Below are positions 44,938 to 54,169 of a stretch of DNA of 64,000 nucleotides, in pieces (positions within the stretch are counted from its first letter, which is position 1; the number at the start of each line of letters is the position of its first letter). The notes below the pieces were generated by a model. It made no database searches and was not told where the DNA came from. It worked only from the letters and a program-made list of their open reading frames with translations. The DNA lies in the NCBI RefSeq assembly GCF_000219625.1, contig NC_018201.1, positions 142,179 to 206,178 of the forward strand, given 5' to 3'. The position numbers and the translations under genes were made by a program. Source of the DNA: Zymoseptoria tritici IPO323 (taxonomy: Eukaryota > Ascomycota > Dothideomycetes > Mycosphaerellales > Mycosphaerellaceae).

Positions 44938-46296
44938 CACGCTGGCACTGGCACCCTTCACCGATTGGTCAGCCCATTGGCAATGAACCTTTGGCTCCCT
45001 TGCATCGCACCGCAGGAAGTCGCACCACTGCTGAGAAAGGTCCATAACGATGCTGGCCACTTCAGCGGTCCGATCATCTATCAGAAACTACTCCGCCGAG
45101 CCTGGTGGCCGTCAATCATCAAGGATGTTCACGCCTACGTGAAGGGCTGTTTCCGATGCGCTCTCTGGAACACAAACGTGACGCACACGCCATATACCTC
45201 GGAGCCAGTGCTTCATCCGAACGAGGTGATTGAGATTGATTTGATAGGGCCCTTCGATCCACAGGACCATGGAATAGGATGGCTCTTGTGCAAGACTAAT
45301 GTCTTCGACCGCTTTGGAGAAATTGAAGCAATGCCTGACAAGGAAGCAGAAACCACAGTCGCCGCCCTCACACGCATGCTCGACAGAGCGACTGATCCGA
45401 TTGCCGCCTTTTACGACCCTGGTCGTGAGTTTACCATGATTAAGGACTTCCTTGAGTCACGCGGCATCTACACGAAGCCAGCTGCAACTGGCAGTAAGCG
45501 GATGACTGGCACCGTTGAGAACATGATCCGTACCATTCGCCGCTGTTTGGAGCGAGGAACCAAGTCACACATCATCGACACCAAAGGCCACCACATCAAC
45601 ACCCTCAAGGACTGGCCCGAGGAAGCGGCACGAGCTATGAAGGACGCCAACCACCGTCACATCTCACACCTTGGTTTCTCACCGGTGCAGATTCGATTCG
45701 GAATGCAGCCTGAAGAGCTCCCTGACCGCGTGGAATATCCGACCGCTCGACGACAACAGTTGCTCGAAACTCTGCTTACTTGGACTCCATTTACAGTCCC
45801 TTCAACCGACACGAGCGCACAGCCGCACTCCGCCATCATTAGCAACCTGACCCGTGGCACCGCTGATGCCTTCATGCCGGTGCTTTACCACTTGGCGAAC
45901 CGCAACGCAGTGCAAGACGCTGTTCGCAAGGCTGACCGCCGCTCCAAAGGATATCGCCACGACACCCACAACGCACGACTGACTAGTCGCGGTGAGCCAC
46001 TTACTACTGGCGATTTGGTCCTCGTGAAGAATGAGATCATCCGGCAGAAGTCACAACAGCCACCATGGACTGGACTCTTCCGCATTAAAGGCACCGTTGA
46101 GGATTCTACCACAGTCTTCATCATTAAGACCCTTCATGGCAGGACACTCCAGGGATATAGACACGCTGATCACTTGAAGAGATTTACACCACGCACCGAC
46201 CACCTCGCCGCCTTTGATCCACCACCGCACAAGCTGCCAGCACCAAACACACTCAGACCCTCGAAATCAAAGAAGGATAAAGAACGACAAGCATGA
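44938..46296 (+). CDS. Gypsy integrase (copy 2), open to the end
   Basis: The frame reads on from the preceding TAG. The zinc-binding N-domain has H-x4-H near HNDAGHFSG and the C-x2-C pair in KGCFRCALW. The catalytic triad is D at 45238 (EIDLIGPFD), D at 45415 (FYDPGREF) and E at 45517 (TGTVENMIRTIRR); the D-E spacing is 33, slightly short of 35. The C-terminal domain ends GYRHADHLKRFTPR. No chromodomain follows. Although this part has no stops, it can only be made by readthrough or from its own start at 44965 or 44983. Confidence 0.88.
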   Translation, partial: HAGTGTLHRLVSPLAMNLWLPCIAPQEVAPLLRKVHNDAGHFSGPIIYQKLLRRAWWPSIIKDVHAYVKGCFRCALWNTNVTHTPYTSEPVLHPNEVIEIDLIGPFDPQDHGIGWLLCKTNVFDRFGEIEAMPDKEAETTVAALTRMLDRATDPIAAFYDPGREFTMIKDFLESRGIYTKPAATGSKRMTGTVENMIRTIRRCLERGTKSHIIDTKGHHINTLKDWPEEAARAMKDANHRHISHLGFSPVQIRFGMQPEELPDRVEYPTARRQQLLETLLTWTPFTVPSTDTSAQPHSAIISNLTRGTADAFMPVLYHLANRNAVQDAVRKADRRSKGYRHDTHNARLTSRGEPLTTGDLVLVKNEIIRQKSQQPPWTGLFRIKGTVEDSTTVFIIKTLHGRTLQGYRHADHLKRFTPRTDHLAAFDPPPHKLPAPNTLRPSKSKKDKERQA

Positions 46297-47156
46297 GCTC
46301 ACCGCCGCTCCGAACGACGCCAACGATAAGCATGCACGTTATTAGCTCGCACACCAATACCACGAACTCACCGACCCTCGCCACTCGTGGCCACAATCAA
46401 AATCAAGAGCATGGAGATCCAGATACAACAGCAGGCCCACCAGCCGCCTACACTCACATGAACACAACGACCCAGCAACGACATCAGCATCTTACGAACG
46501 AGCATCTTCAGCGCACGGCCGACGACACCGTGTGGTCAGCGCTTCCCTTTGCAACATAATTGAACATCAATCCAGCGATACAGCGACCGCATTTTCAACG
46601 ACTCACGACACCTTCACCGGCACCGCGCCGACAGCCGCGTTTCTCCGGACTTCAAGAGCATGGATACACACACTGACTAGATGGATGGAGAGTGAGGCAC
46701 CATATTAAGGTCACCGTCACTAAGGGCAGCGACTAGATGGATAGAGAGTGGATAGACACTATGGACCGATGGCATCTCAAAAGGCCTTACTAAGCGCCAA
46801 GATCATGTTGTATACAACTTCAGCCCTCGACATTCAATAGATAGCACCGATATACACACCCCTTACCTCTCTTTCTAAAAGTTACGTGGCGTGGACCGCA
46901 GAAACATGGGCGACTCTCATTTCAGCGCCGTGGAGCGCGTAGGGTGGGAGGTCAAGTTTTCTGAGAGTATGATGTTAAGAGCGGAGGCGGACGAGGGTAA
47001 GGATAGAACGGATAGTGGAGACGGAGGAGACGGAGGCGACGGAGACAACGAAGAAGTAGAAGCGGATAACACGATGCCACAAGTCTCCAAGATCCGTGCT
47101 GCTCGCAAGTCTCCAGGCGGACGGTTGCATGTCGAACGCCAATGGGCACGACCATG
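46297..47156. other. 3' flank of the Gypsy element
   Basis: No gene is supported. GACTAGATGGATNGAGAGTG occurs twice, near 46675 and 46731. TGTTGTATACAAC near 46807-46819 contains the perfect palindrome GTTGTATACAAC and has the look of an LTR start (TG end), but no partner copy was found upstream. Confidence 0.4.
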
Positions 47157-47179
47157 TAACCCTAACCCTAACCCTAACT
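47157..47179 (-). repeat. Interstitial telomere-type repeat, (TTAGGG)n
   Basis: TAACCCTAACCCTAACCCTAA on the plus strand is over three exact units of the TTAGGG repeat used by filamentous-fungal telomeres. It lies inside the window, about 350 bp beyond the putative Gypsy 3' end. Confidence 0.9.
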
Positions 47180-47417
47180 CAAAAACCATGCTGCTGTGTG
47201 CATCGTTGCCAGAACACTAAGCCGTGGTTGGTGATAGATGGGAGGGATGCATCCGAGGTAGTCAACACCCATTCGGTCGGTCTTGTACGCAAGCCCGAGT
47301 GTTGGAAGACATGTGGACGCCTTCGATGATGTTGAGGCGAAGTCGGAAGTTCTTGAGAAAGGATTCTGATAGGGTCGACGGTGACTTTGAATGAAGCGTC
47401 TTTAGATATTGTTATAG

Positions 47418-47795
47418 ATGGTTCTGAACGAACGGCCCGGAGTGGTGTCGTCGTCGATAGTGCGGAGCAGGCAGGATGAGCTGCCGCCGGCGGGGTGGAG
47501 CGACTGTAAGGAGGAGATACTTATTGCAGCTCGAGATGAAGAAGATGACGGAGATAGATGCCAGCTCTCGCCAACCACGACAACTGCTAATATGAAAACT
47601 TCAACGACATCCTCCAAGGTGCCCACTTCAGTAGCTCGCCGCTTGCATCTGTACCAAGCACCGGCCGGACAAGAACATCCACTAGCTGGAGAACAACGAC
47701 ATCCACCCGCTGGACAACAACACCCACCAGGCGGACAACGACATCATCTAGCTCGACGCCTTTGTTACCTAGCTCGACAGCACCACTTAATTTGA
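47418..47795 (+). CDS. Small hypothetical ORF with heptapeptide-like repeats
   Basis: A 125-codon ORF with an acidic first half (CKEEILIAARDEEDDGDRCQ) and a His/Pro/Gln-rich repeat (AGQEHPL, AGEQRHPP, AGQQHPP, GGQRHHL). The 21-bp DNA repeats span about 47670-47760. A minus frame through the same repeat is also open. No family is recognised. Confidence 0.3.
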   Translation: MVLNERPGVVSSSIVRSRQDELPPAGWSDCKEEILIAARDEEDDGDRCQLSPTTTTANMKTSTTSSKVPTSVARRLHLYQAPAGQEHPLAGEQRHPPAGQQHPPGGQRHHLARRLCYLARQHHLI

Positions 47796-48119
47796 CTACA
47801 ACATCCACCAGCCGCACAACACTAACGACCCTACCCAGACATCTCCAGCTTTCCCCTACATAGCCTCATTGTCCAACTCACTCACCACGCCACACCCTGC
47901 GGCATGAAACCACTTACCCATCGTCTCCGTGACGCTGACCGGGTCGTCCTCTCGTACACCTTTACTGAGTCCAGTCAGCCCGACTTTCCTGCTGATCTCC
48001 AATACCACCCCCCCGAAACAACATCCTCTCTTCGCTAGCGCGGGCGTGGACGCCGAACCCGATCATTTTTTTCCGCGAGTTTCGTATCGAGCCTTGCGAA
48101 CGCGGCTTTTTCCTTTTAG

Positions 48120-49195
48120 CTAACTGGCTCTAGGAGCTTGGCGGTTCCTGGATGCGCAGGTCATGGAGGTGGTACTCTCCGCCGTCATCTTCTCCTCCGC
48201 TCCATCTCCTCCGCGGGTTGGCGTTCCAACTTTTCCTCCCTCCCTCGCAGCGTAGAGATGTCCCTCTGCGCCGTCCTGCCCTCCTCCTCTCGCTCGGCTT
48301 GAGATTCTGACAGCTGTATTCGTAGCAGCTGGATCCGACTTCCGCTTTCGCACGCTGCAGCTAGGCGATGTTGCTCTGAGCCGTGGTAGTCTCCTGTTCT
48401 CTCTCCGTCTACATTCTCGCCAGACCCCGCTCCATCTCCTCAAGCTGGTCTTCCAGCTCTCATTCTCTCGACCACAGCACGGACACCGCTGTCGCCGCCT
48501 CCTCCTCCTCCCTCTCCGCCCGAACGCCGCGCAAAACCGACTTCATCTCCCCAAGTTTCGCAAGATCCGCAGCCAGCCCCTCGCACCTCCGCCGCCGCTC
48601 GCAACGAGCCTTGCTCTGAATCTCGACATTTACAGCACTCTGCCTCTCGACGGATCCATCTTTCAAGCCGGACGATTTCGTTTATTTGCCGCTGCTCGGT
48701 GCCCGCCCTCATTGTCGTAGCTACGTCAAGCTAGCGGCGTACTGCCTAATTCTCCTTGCTCTTAATGTTTCGCTCTTCCGCGGCAGACCCCCACCTCCCT
48801 ACCTTCGCATTAACTTTGGGGAGAAGTAAGTAGCTTTCCCGCAGTTCGCCGCTCTTCTTTTCAACGGTCTCTCTCCTCGTTGTCGAATATTCCACTTCCT
48901 CCTCGCCAGTTTAGAAATGTTTCCTACCGCCGCTAGCTCTTCGTTCTGCTGTTCGGAAGGCTTCGGCTTTTCGATGGCTTTCGAGAGCGTTGAGATCTGT
49001 TTCGTGAGCGTCTCATTCTTCTGGGCGGCGAGCTTGAAATCGGCAAGGCGGGATGCGTAGTGTCGCGGGAAACGGGAATAATAAGCTAGCTAGCTGGTGG
49101 GACAGAGGGATGAAGGATGCGTGGAGATGGGAAATCAGGAAGTCGGGAGATGAGGAGATGGGAGACGTGTTTGAACCTTTGCGAACGTTCTCCAC
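48120..49195 (-). pseudogene. Broken coiled-coil protein gene
   Basis: On the minus strand, segments in successive frames are strongly coiled-coil: FKLAAQKNETLTKQISTLSK and IEKPKPSEQQNEELAAV (about 49040-48900), VEYSTTRRETVEKKSGELRE (about 48870), then ADLAKLGEMKSVLRGVRAER and LEDQLEEMERGLAR (about 48580-48400). Stops inside the last part are TGA, TAG, TAG at expected Arg or Gln positions. At least one frameshift is needed. The partner or pathway is unknown. Confidence 0.45.
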
Positions 49196-50740
49196 GTAAC
49201 ACTACACTTCAAAAAATCCTATGCTCCTTTCCAGTCACAGACCTCTAGTCCAGCCAGTATCCTCTCTCTCCTCCTTCCATAGCTGATACTAAACAATTAC
49301 TCTCTCACAACTCGCTCCGTCCAGCCCTGGTATCACTCACCAGTACACCCTCTCCCTTAACCTCCAATCCGGCACCGCGGACCCCCTCTCCATCTGCCGG
49401 TGGCCTATCTCCTCCTCCAGCTGCCGACGCCGCATCCTTGGCGCCGGCACGCTTAACAGCCGTTGCATCCATTCCTACAGTGAACGGCGACACTCCCCCT
49501 CACCCGCCTAGGAAACCCTCCGCACGCGATCGATCGCTACCTGTAACCGGGGGAAGACGGGTTGCATCACCATCGTGGAAAAGCTCTCGGCTGTGAGGTT
49601 GCGGGCGGTATTGTAGGCCAGGATGCACGGAGAATGCGCTAGTATGTGGGAGATAATGATTGCTGCGGACGACTGGCCGATCGCGCTTGCTCCGATCTAT
49701 CCTCACCACGACGCGACCAAATCTTGTCGAACACTAAGCGGTAGGATGATCGAGGGAGTGCCGGACTGAGAGCGGGTATTGAGAGCGGCTGAGAACATCG
49801 CTACCGGGCGGTGGAGTGCCGGGTTATTACCTTAAGCGGAGTACTGATAGCCCGAGAGAAGCGGTCGAAAGTCGGCGGAGCTGAATGCATTGTTGTGGCA
49901 GAGCAGAGCTGGTCCAGTCTTCCAGGCGAAGGACTAAAAGCCCGCATAGCGAGTCTGACTGCGCTCCCAGCATGCCTAACGTGTCAGCAACGGAGTGGTC
50001 ACGGGCCAATCAGGTCCAAGCCTGGGAGGAATGCTCCGGAGTATGTCGAAGATGGGATTCTGATCTCGAAGAACGGACAAGGTCCCTGCTCGCAAGCATC
50101 TGGATGAATGGGTGTTAAGACGTGCCATCAATCGATCGACCCCAGGAACTGAGCGAAGGCCTACGTATGTTGGCGGAGGCGGTGTCGACTTTTAATCGCC
50201 ACAAGACGGGGGTGTCTGATGAATGTGTGGGATCCGGAGGAGGCTCTGAAGTCATACGTTACCGGGGGGAGAAGCGTCGTTAGGTACTGTGATTATGCAC
50301 TGATCGGTTGACTTTCTCTGTGGCCGACATCGACCCCTCTTCTGTTTCCGTCCCCTGCCCGTGGAAGTTGTGGACCACGTTGACGGTCTACGTCTCAGAT
50401 GTGCCATGCGACTAGTACAGCAAAGTGTTGATGTTGATCTCGAGAGGTCATGAAGCTGTCCATTCCTGCTGCTCCGTCCGATACCCGTCCATTCCTTCCA
50501 TCATTCCCATGCTCTCAATCTTCCCACCGCATGTACATCTCGCTGTGAGGATCGGCAGGCTATGGTTTGGCTGCGCTGGTTGTGTCTGTGCCGAGTCATG
50601 CATTCCCCGCGGCAGCCGTCGTGTGGTGCCGCTGCCTTGGCAATCGTTCGTCTCACGAAGTCGGTAGGCTGTCAGTGACTGTGGGTCACAAGCTCCGCGG
50701 AGCCGAATCGTTCGTGCCGGTGGATTCCTCCCCTAGTCGC
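49196..50740. other. Stretch without a supported gene
   Basis: Only short frames on both strands, for example 49811-50107 plus and 50425-50667 plus. None has a domain or clear splicing. Confidence 0.45.
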
Positions 50741-50744
50741 TGAA

Positions 50745-51233
50745 ATGGTTTTGATGCCCAATACTCCGGAACTCGAATGTTCCTTGTCTTCCCACGGGAG
50801 TACCACCGCTAGAACAATGTCACCCGCGGACTCTCCAGCAACTCGTCCAGTCACCGTGCCACCAGCTCCGCCAACCTCATCTCCCATCGCATCCGACCTC
50901 CGCATGCGCCTGGACAGCCAGGCTAATACCGACTCGAATGGCACCGGAAGCAGCATGGCGCCCGCTTGAACTCTATGTCGAGTTGTCGACCGACGGAAGC
51001 ACAAAGAGACATCAGACGCAGCCGTGCGGAAACGACTCTCACCGCCCGGCAATTATCAACCCTTCGACTTTACACATGTTGGTGACTCGCCTGCACAGGG
51101 GACGCAGTCCGTGGACGTTCGGTCTATCGGCGATGGCTGTTCACAGCATGGGTGCCACGATATTCCGAGCGGGATCCAGAATAGACTAGATGACTTGTGG
51201 CCGGCTGCGAATAGGGAGGAAGGTTGCGACTAA
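50745..51233 (+). pseudogene. Host-type ORF with one in-frame TGA
   Basis: A 163-codon frame reads a Ser/Thr/Pro-rich N-terminus (MVLMPNTPELECSLSSHGST), crosses a single TGA near 50967, and continues RKHKETSDAAVRKRLSPPGN and IPSGIQNRLDDLWPAANREE to a TGA/TAA-type end at 51233. The TGA is one C-to-T step from CGA. The minus strand also has an open frame. No family is recognised. Confidence 0.4.
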
Positions 51234-51802
51234 GGATGGGGGCGCGAGGAGGCGTTCAGCGGTGGATTAATGCGAACTCGGAGGTGTGATGACGAGCGAG
51301 GGATTAGAAGTCGAGGTAGAGGTGCGGAAGTAGAGGGTTTTCCGGTAGTGGTGGTGGTAGGGGAGAAGCCCAGTAGCCGTTTTTATAGGTAGCTCTGTCC
51401 GCGGCATGTGCATGTCTGGTCTAGGTAAAACGACTTAGAAGATCGTGGCATTTTCTATTTAGCTCTCACTATCTCACATCCTTTGAGTTATGACCTCATG
51501 GCGACGGGTGCCTGATTTCACGCATGCCGGAAGCTGTCTTCAATCGTACAATCGCTCACTCGTGGGTAGATTTCCGCCGCCGTCGGTACCCACTAGTCGA
51601 CCCGCCCTTGTCTTACATCCTCTCCCATCACAAGTCCTCCCGCGCCGGCAACATCCCTCGTCCCTCCTCCACCGTCTCCACCCGCCATCATGACAATCCT
51701 GCCCCGCTCAACTCCTGGTTCCACCCCGCTCTCCATCGTCGCCACCGTTCCAACCTCCGCCATGAGCGCCGGCACCGGCGGCGGTCTCCACCAGCACCCA
51801 TC

Positions 51803-52282
51803 TTAAAAGCTCGCGGTCCCGTACAGGTATTGCAGCACGTCGGTTTCCCGCTCGACGGCGATCCAGTACCACTCAAACGCGATGTCGAGTTGGTCCTCGC
51901 GCGAGAAGCCCTGCAGCTCGGGGTAGTATTGCCGCTCGGAGACCGGGTGGATGTAGCAGCCAAGGTAGTTGAGAATGCAGGGGATGCAGAGGCAGCGGGT
52001 GGCTTCACGTGCCGGTGTCTGCTGTTGTTGTTGTTCTTCGTCCGAGCGAGCGGTTCCGGGCGGATTCGCTGCCGCCGCCGCGGGTTGTCGGGGGTCTTCT
52101 GGCGCCTGGTTCTTGGGGAGCTCACGGCGCGGTGGGGGTGGTGTTGCAGGATTCATCATCTGTCGTATGTCCATTGTGCCGTCGAGGGACTCCGCAATTT
52201 GGGAATGAGAGTCTCGATCGGCTGGAAACGAGCTGCGGACGATCAGTGTATCAGGCTTCGTAAGGAGAGTAGATTTTCTCAT
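51803..52282 (-). CDS. Uncharacterised protein, 159 codons
   Basis: This is a clean, uninterrupted ORF. The N-terminal third includes ESLDGTMDIRQMMNPATPPP, followed by a Pro/Ala/Gln-rich linker with a QQQQQ run. The C-terminal third looks folded (CLCIPCILNYLGCYIHPVSE, REDQLDIAFEWYWIAVERET, ending QYLYGTASF). The true start may be the internal ATG in front of DIRQMM or lie in an upstream exon. No family is recognised, but the contrast between linker and folded end makes coding likely. Confidence 0.55.
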   Translation of the reverse strand: MRKSTLLTKPDTLIVRSSFPADRDSHSQIAESLDGTMDIRQMMNPATPPPPRRELPKNQAPEDPRQPAAAAANPPGTARSDEEQQQQQTPAREATRCLCIPCILNYLGCYIHPVSERQYYPELQGFSREDQLDIAFEWYWIAVERETDVLQYLYGTASF

Positions 52283-52547
52283 GAGATTAGAGCGGATCCC
52301 TTGCGTCGCACAGCCTTTGCCGTAGCTTGGGCGGAAGTTGGAAGTAAGGGATGCTCATTGCGCCGGCGTCTTGCCGGAGCAAGATGTAGTTCCGTGGTGG
52401 CTTCTGCCCGTCGTGAGGTCCAGACATGGTTTGGTAGTAGGTTCAAACTCTACGGAGAGCAGAATTTCCTAACTAGGGAATTAGAAGTGTACGAACCTTT
52501 CTGCTAGGACTGAAAACCTGCACGAACTAAGGCACGGATACGGGTTC

Positions 52548-52580
52548 GGACGGGACGGAACGGAACGGGACGAGGCGGAA
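52548..52580 (+). repeat. GGAAC/GGGAC short tandem repeat
   Basis: A run of 5-bp units of the type CGGAA/CGGGA, imperfect. Confidence 0.5.
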
Positions 52581-52760
52581 CAAGCGGAAAGGGGAGATCC
52601 CGTCTTTTTGAGCGGGCTGACTAAGGCTTCGGCGGTCAATCCCGTCTCCTCCGCAATGTTGCGTTCTTCGGCCAGCAGTGCAACGGCATCTCTCTCGGCG
52701 ACGTAGAGGTTGCGGTTTGGGAGCATAATTCAATGCTACCGAGCTTAGAGTCGTCACGAG

Positions 52761-53228
52761 GTGTCGGGCATCGTCCTGACATGCTTATCCTATAGTCGAT
52801 CGATTCTCACGGACTCGCACCGCTACCAATGCATCCCCTCCGCTTTGCCGCCAGCACTCTGGCGATCTGCTGCAGACTCCTCTTCGCCGGTCGCCTGCTC
52901 CTTTTGGACGATTGCACCACTCTGGCCTACAGACTACATCGCCGGTAGACGAATAATTGGCATTCTCAAAAGGTTCATCTTCGATACATCTGCGAATCGA
53001 TCGGGACGAAGACTTCGTCTTGTGGGTCAAGCTGGCAGATTGGATGAGGGAGCACGCCAATACAAGTCGCAGAATCTAGTATTCTTAGCTCTTCTTACCG
53101 AAACCTCCTCCAAGAACCTGAAGATGGCGCGTGCATGCCTATTTTCATCACTCACATCGCTCCTTGAAAAGCGGAGATTGCGAGAGTCGACCCGCGTACG
53201 GAGACTGTGGAGAATCCAACGCCACTAA
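52761..53228 (+). CDS. Hypothetical 155-codon ORF
   Basis: An open plus frame from ATG, mostly hydrophobic or Ser-rich at first (MSGIVLTCLSYSRSILTDSH) and basic at the end (EKRRLRESTRVRRLWRIQRH). Overlapping frames on both strands are also protein-like, for example DRDEDFVLWVKLADWMREHA on the plus strand, so a frameshifted gene is equally possible. Confidence 0.25.
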   Translation: MSGIVLTCLSYSRSILTDSHRYQCIPSALPPALWRSAADSSSPVACSFWTIAPLWPTDYIAGRRIIGILKRFIFDTSANRSGRRLRLVGQAGRLDEGARQYKSQNLVFLALLTETSSKNLKMARACLFSSLTSLLEKRRLRESTRVRRLWRIQRH

Positions 53229-53404
53229 GCAAGATGTTGCCGTACTCTCCGCTTAAAGGCATTTTCTCGAGCGATGCAGAAAGGGCTCGCGAGAACGTCA
53301 TGCCACAACTAGAGACATAGGAAGACGATCATAAGTACGACGCAAGTCACTGACGCCGACGAAGCCGCAGGAATCGATCTGGACTTTCTGCTCTAGCTTT
53401 GAAA

Positions 53405-54165
53405 CTTTGGCTATCTGTCAATTGGGAGTCTGCTTCCTCGTAATCCCCCCGCGTAATCTGCTCCTCCTTGCCTCCGTAAACATCCTCTCCTTCACCTGTT
53501 CGATAACCCGGTGGTCACATTCGGTCTGTGGGTTGCGCAGCCACTCCAAACTCTCGTTCATCACTTCGGCGAGGTTTTCTTCCGTGGTCGTTGAACTGTC
53601 GCAGAAGCGATGGCTCTGCTGCGTACGGAGATAATAGACGAAATGCTATTAGGTGTGTTCGGTCTCGGAATTTATCTCCTGTGAGACATTGCCTTAATCA
53701 CAGTAACGTTGGGGAGGAGTCGCTTGCCGTGGCAGGATCACGCAGGTACAACATTGCCGCAATAACGATGTTGACGAAGATTGAGACCTAGAGCCACTTC
53801 CGAATCCGTGGCCGAGACTGATCGGCAGTCGTTGTACTAGAATTAGCCTTCGAGGGTGTCTGTCTTCCGTACTTCCGCGCATGAATCGGAGCGTTCGCGA
53901 CCTCGGACCTGCTGGGTACGGATCTGCTCGCGAGGCGAGCTCGTACGTCAATCGGCGTGGTGAGTTTCTCGAAGCGGTCCAGGCGATCCGCGAGGTCCGA
54001 GGTTCCGTCAGCGCGGTGGTTCGATCACTAGGGTAGTAGGAGGCTCGTCTGGAATGCTGGCAGGGTTCGATTCGTGGTGTGTGAGAAACCAGCTTGCATA
54101 CGGTACGAAGGTCTGAATCGTGTTTTTTTCGGTTTCGTGTGCTGGCGGGCAACGAGATGAGCACT
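53405..54165 (-). pseudogene. Broken membrane-protein gene
   Basis: Minus-strand segments in order are TFVPYASWFLTHHESNPASI and DEPPTTLVIEPPR (about 54130-54005), then, after a frameshift, DLADRLDRFEKLTTPIDVRA down to RIRKWL-stop-VSIFVNIVIAAMLYLR (about 53745). The stop is a TAG at a Gln-like position and is followed by a probable membrane helix. A last frame reads EENLAEVMNESLEWLRNPQT and HRVIEQVKERMFTEARRSRL to about 53405. All segments look strongly coding but lie in different frames. No family is recognised. Confidence 0.45.
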
Positions 54166-54169
54166 ATGA

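Larger units (their letters stand above)
38284..46296 (+). mobile_element. Nearly full-length Ty3/Gypsy retrotransposon (copy 2)
   Basis: The order gag, protease, RT, RNase H, integrase (RT before integrase) defines Ty3/Gypsy. Pol stays in one frame from 42295 to 46296 apart from stops. LTRs and target duplication were not identified, and no chromodomain follows the integrase. Copies at 31.4-34.7 kb and 15.9-16.3 kb are relatives. Confidence 0.92.

Noticed and set aside
46293..46559. ORF just after the integrase as an env-like gene
   Set aside because: 88 codons, Thr/His/Asn-rich low complexity, with no signal peptide or membrane segment.
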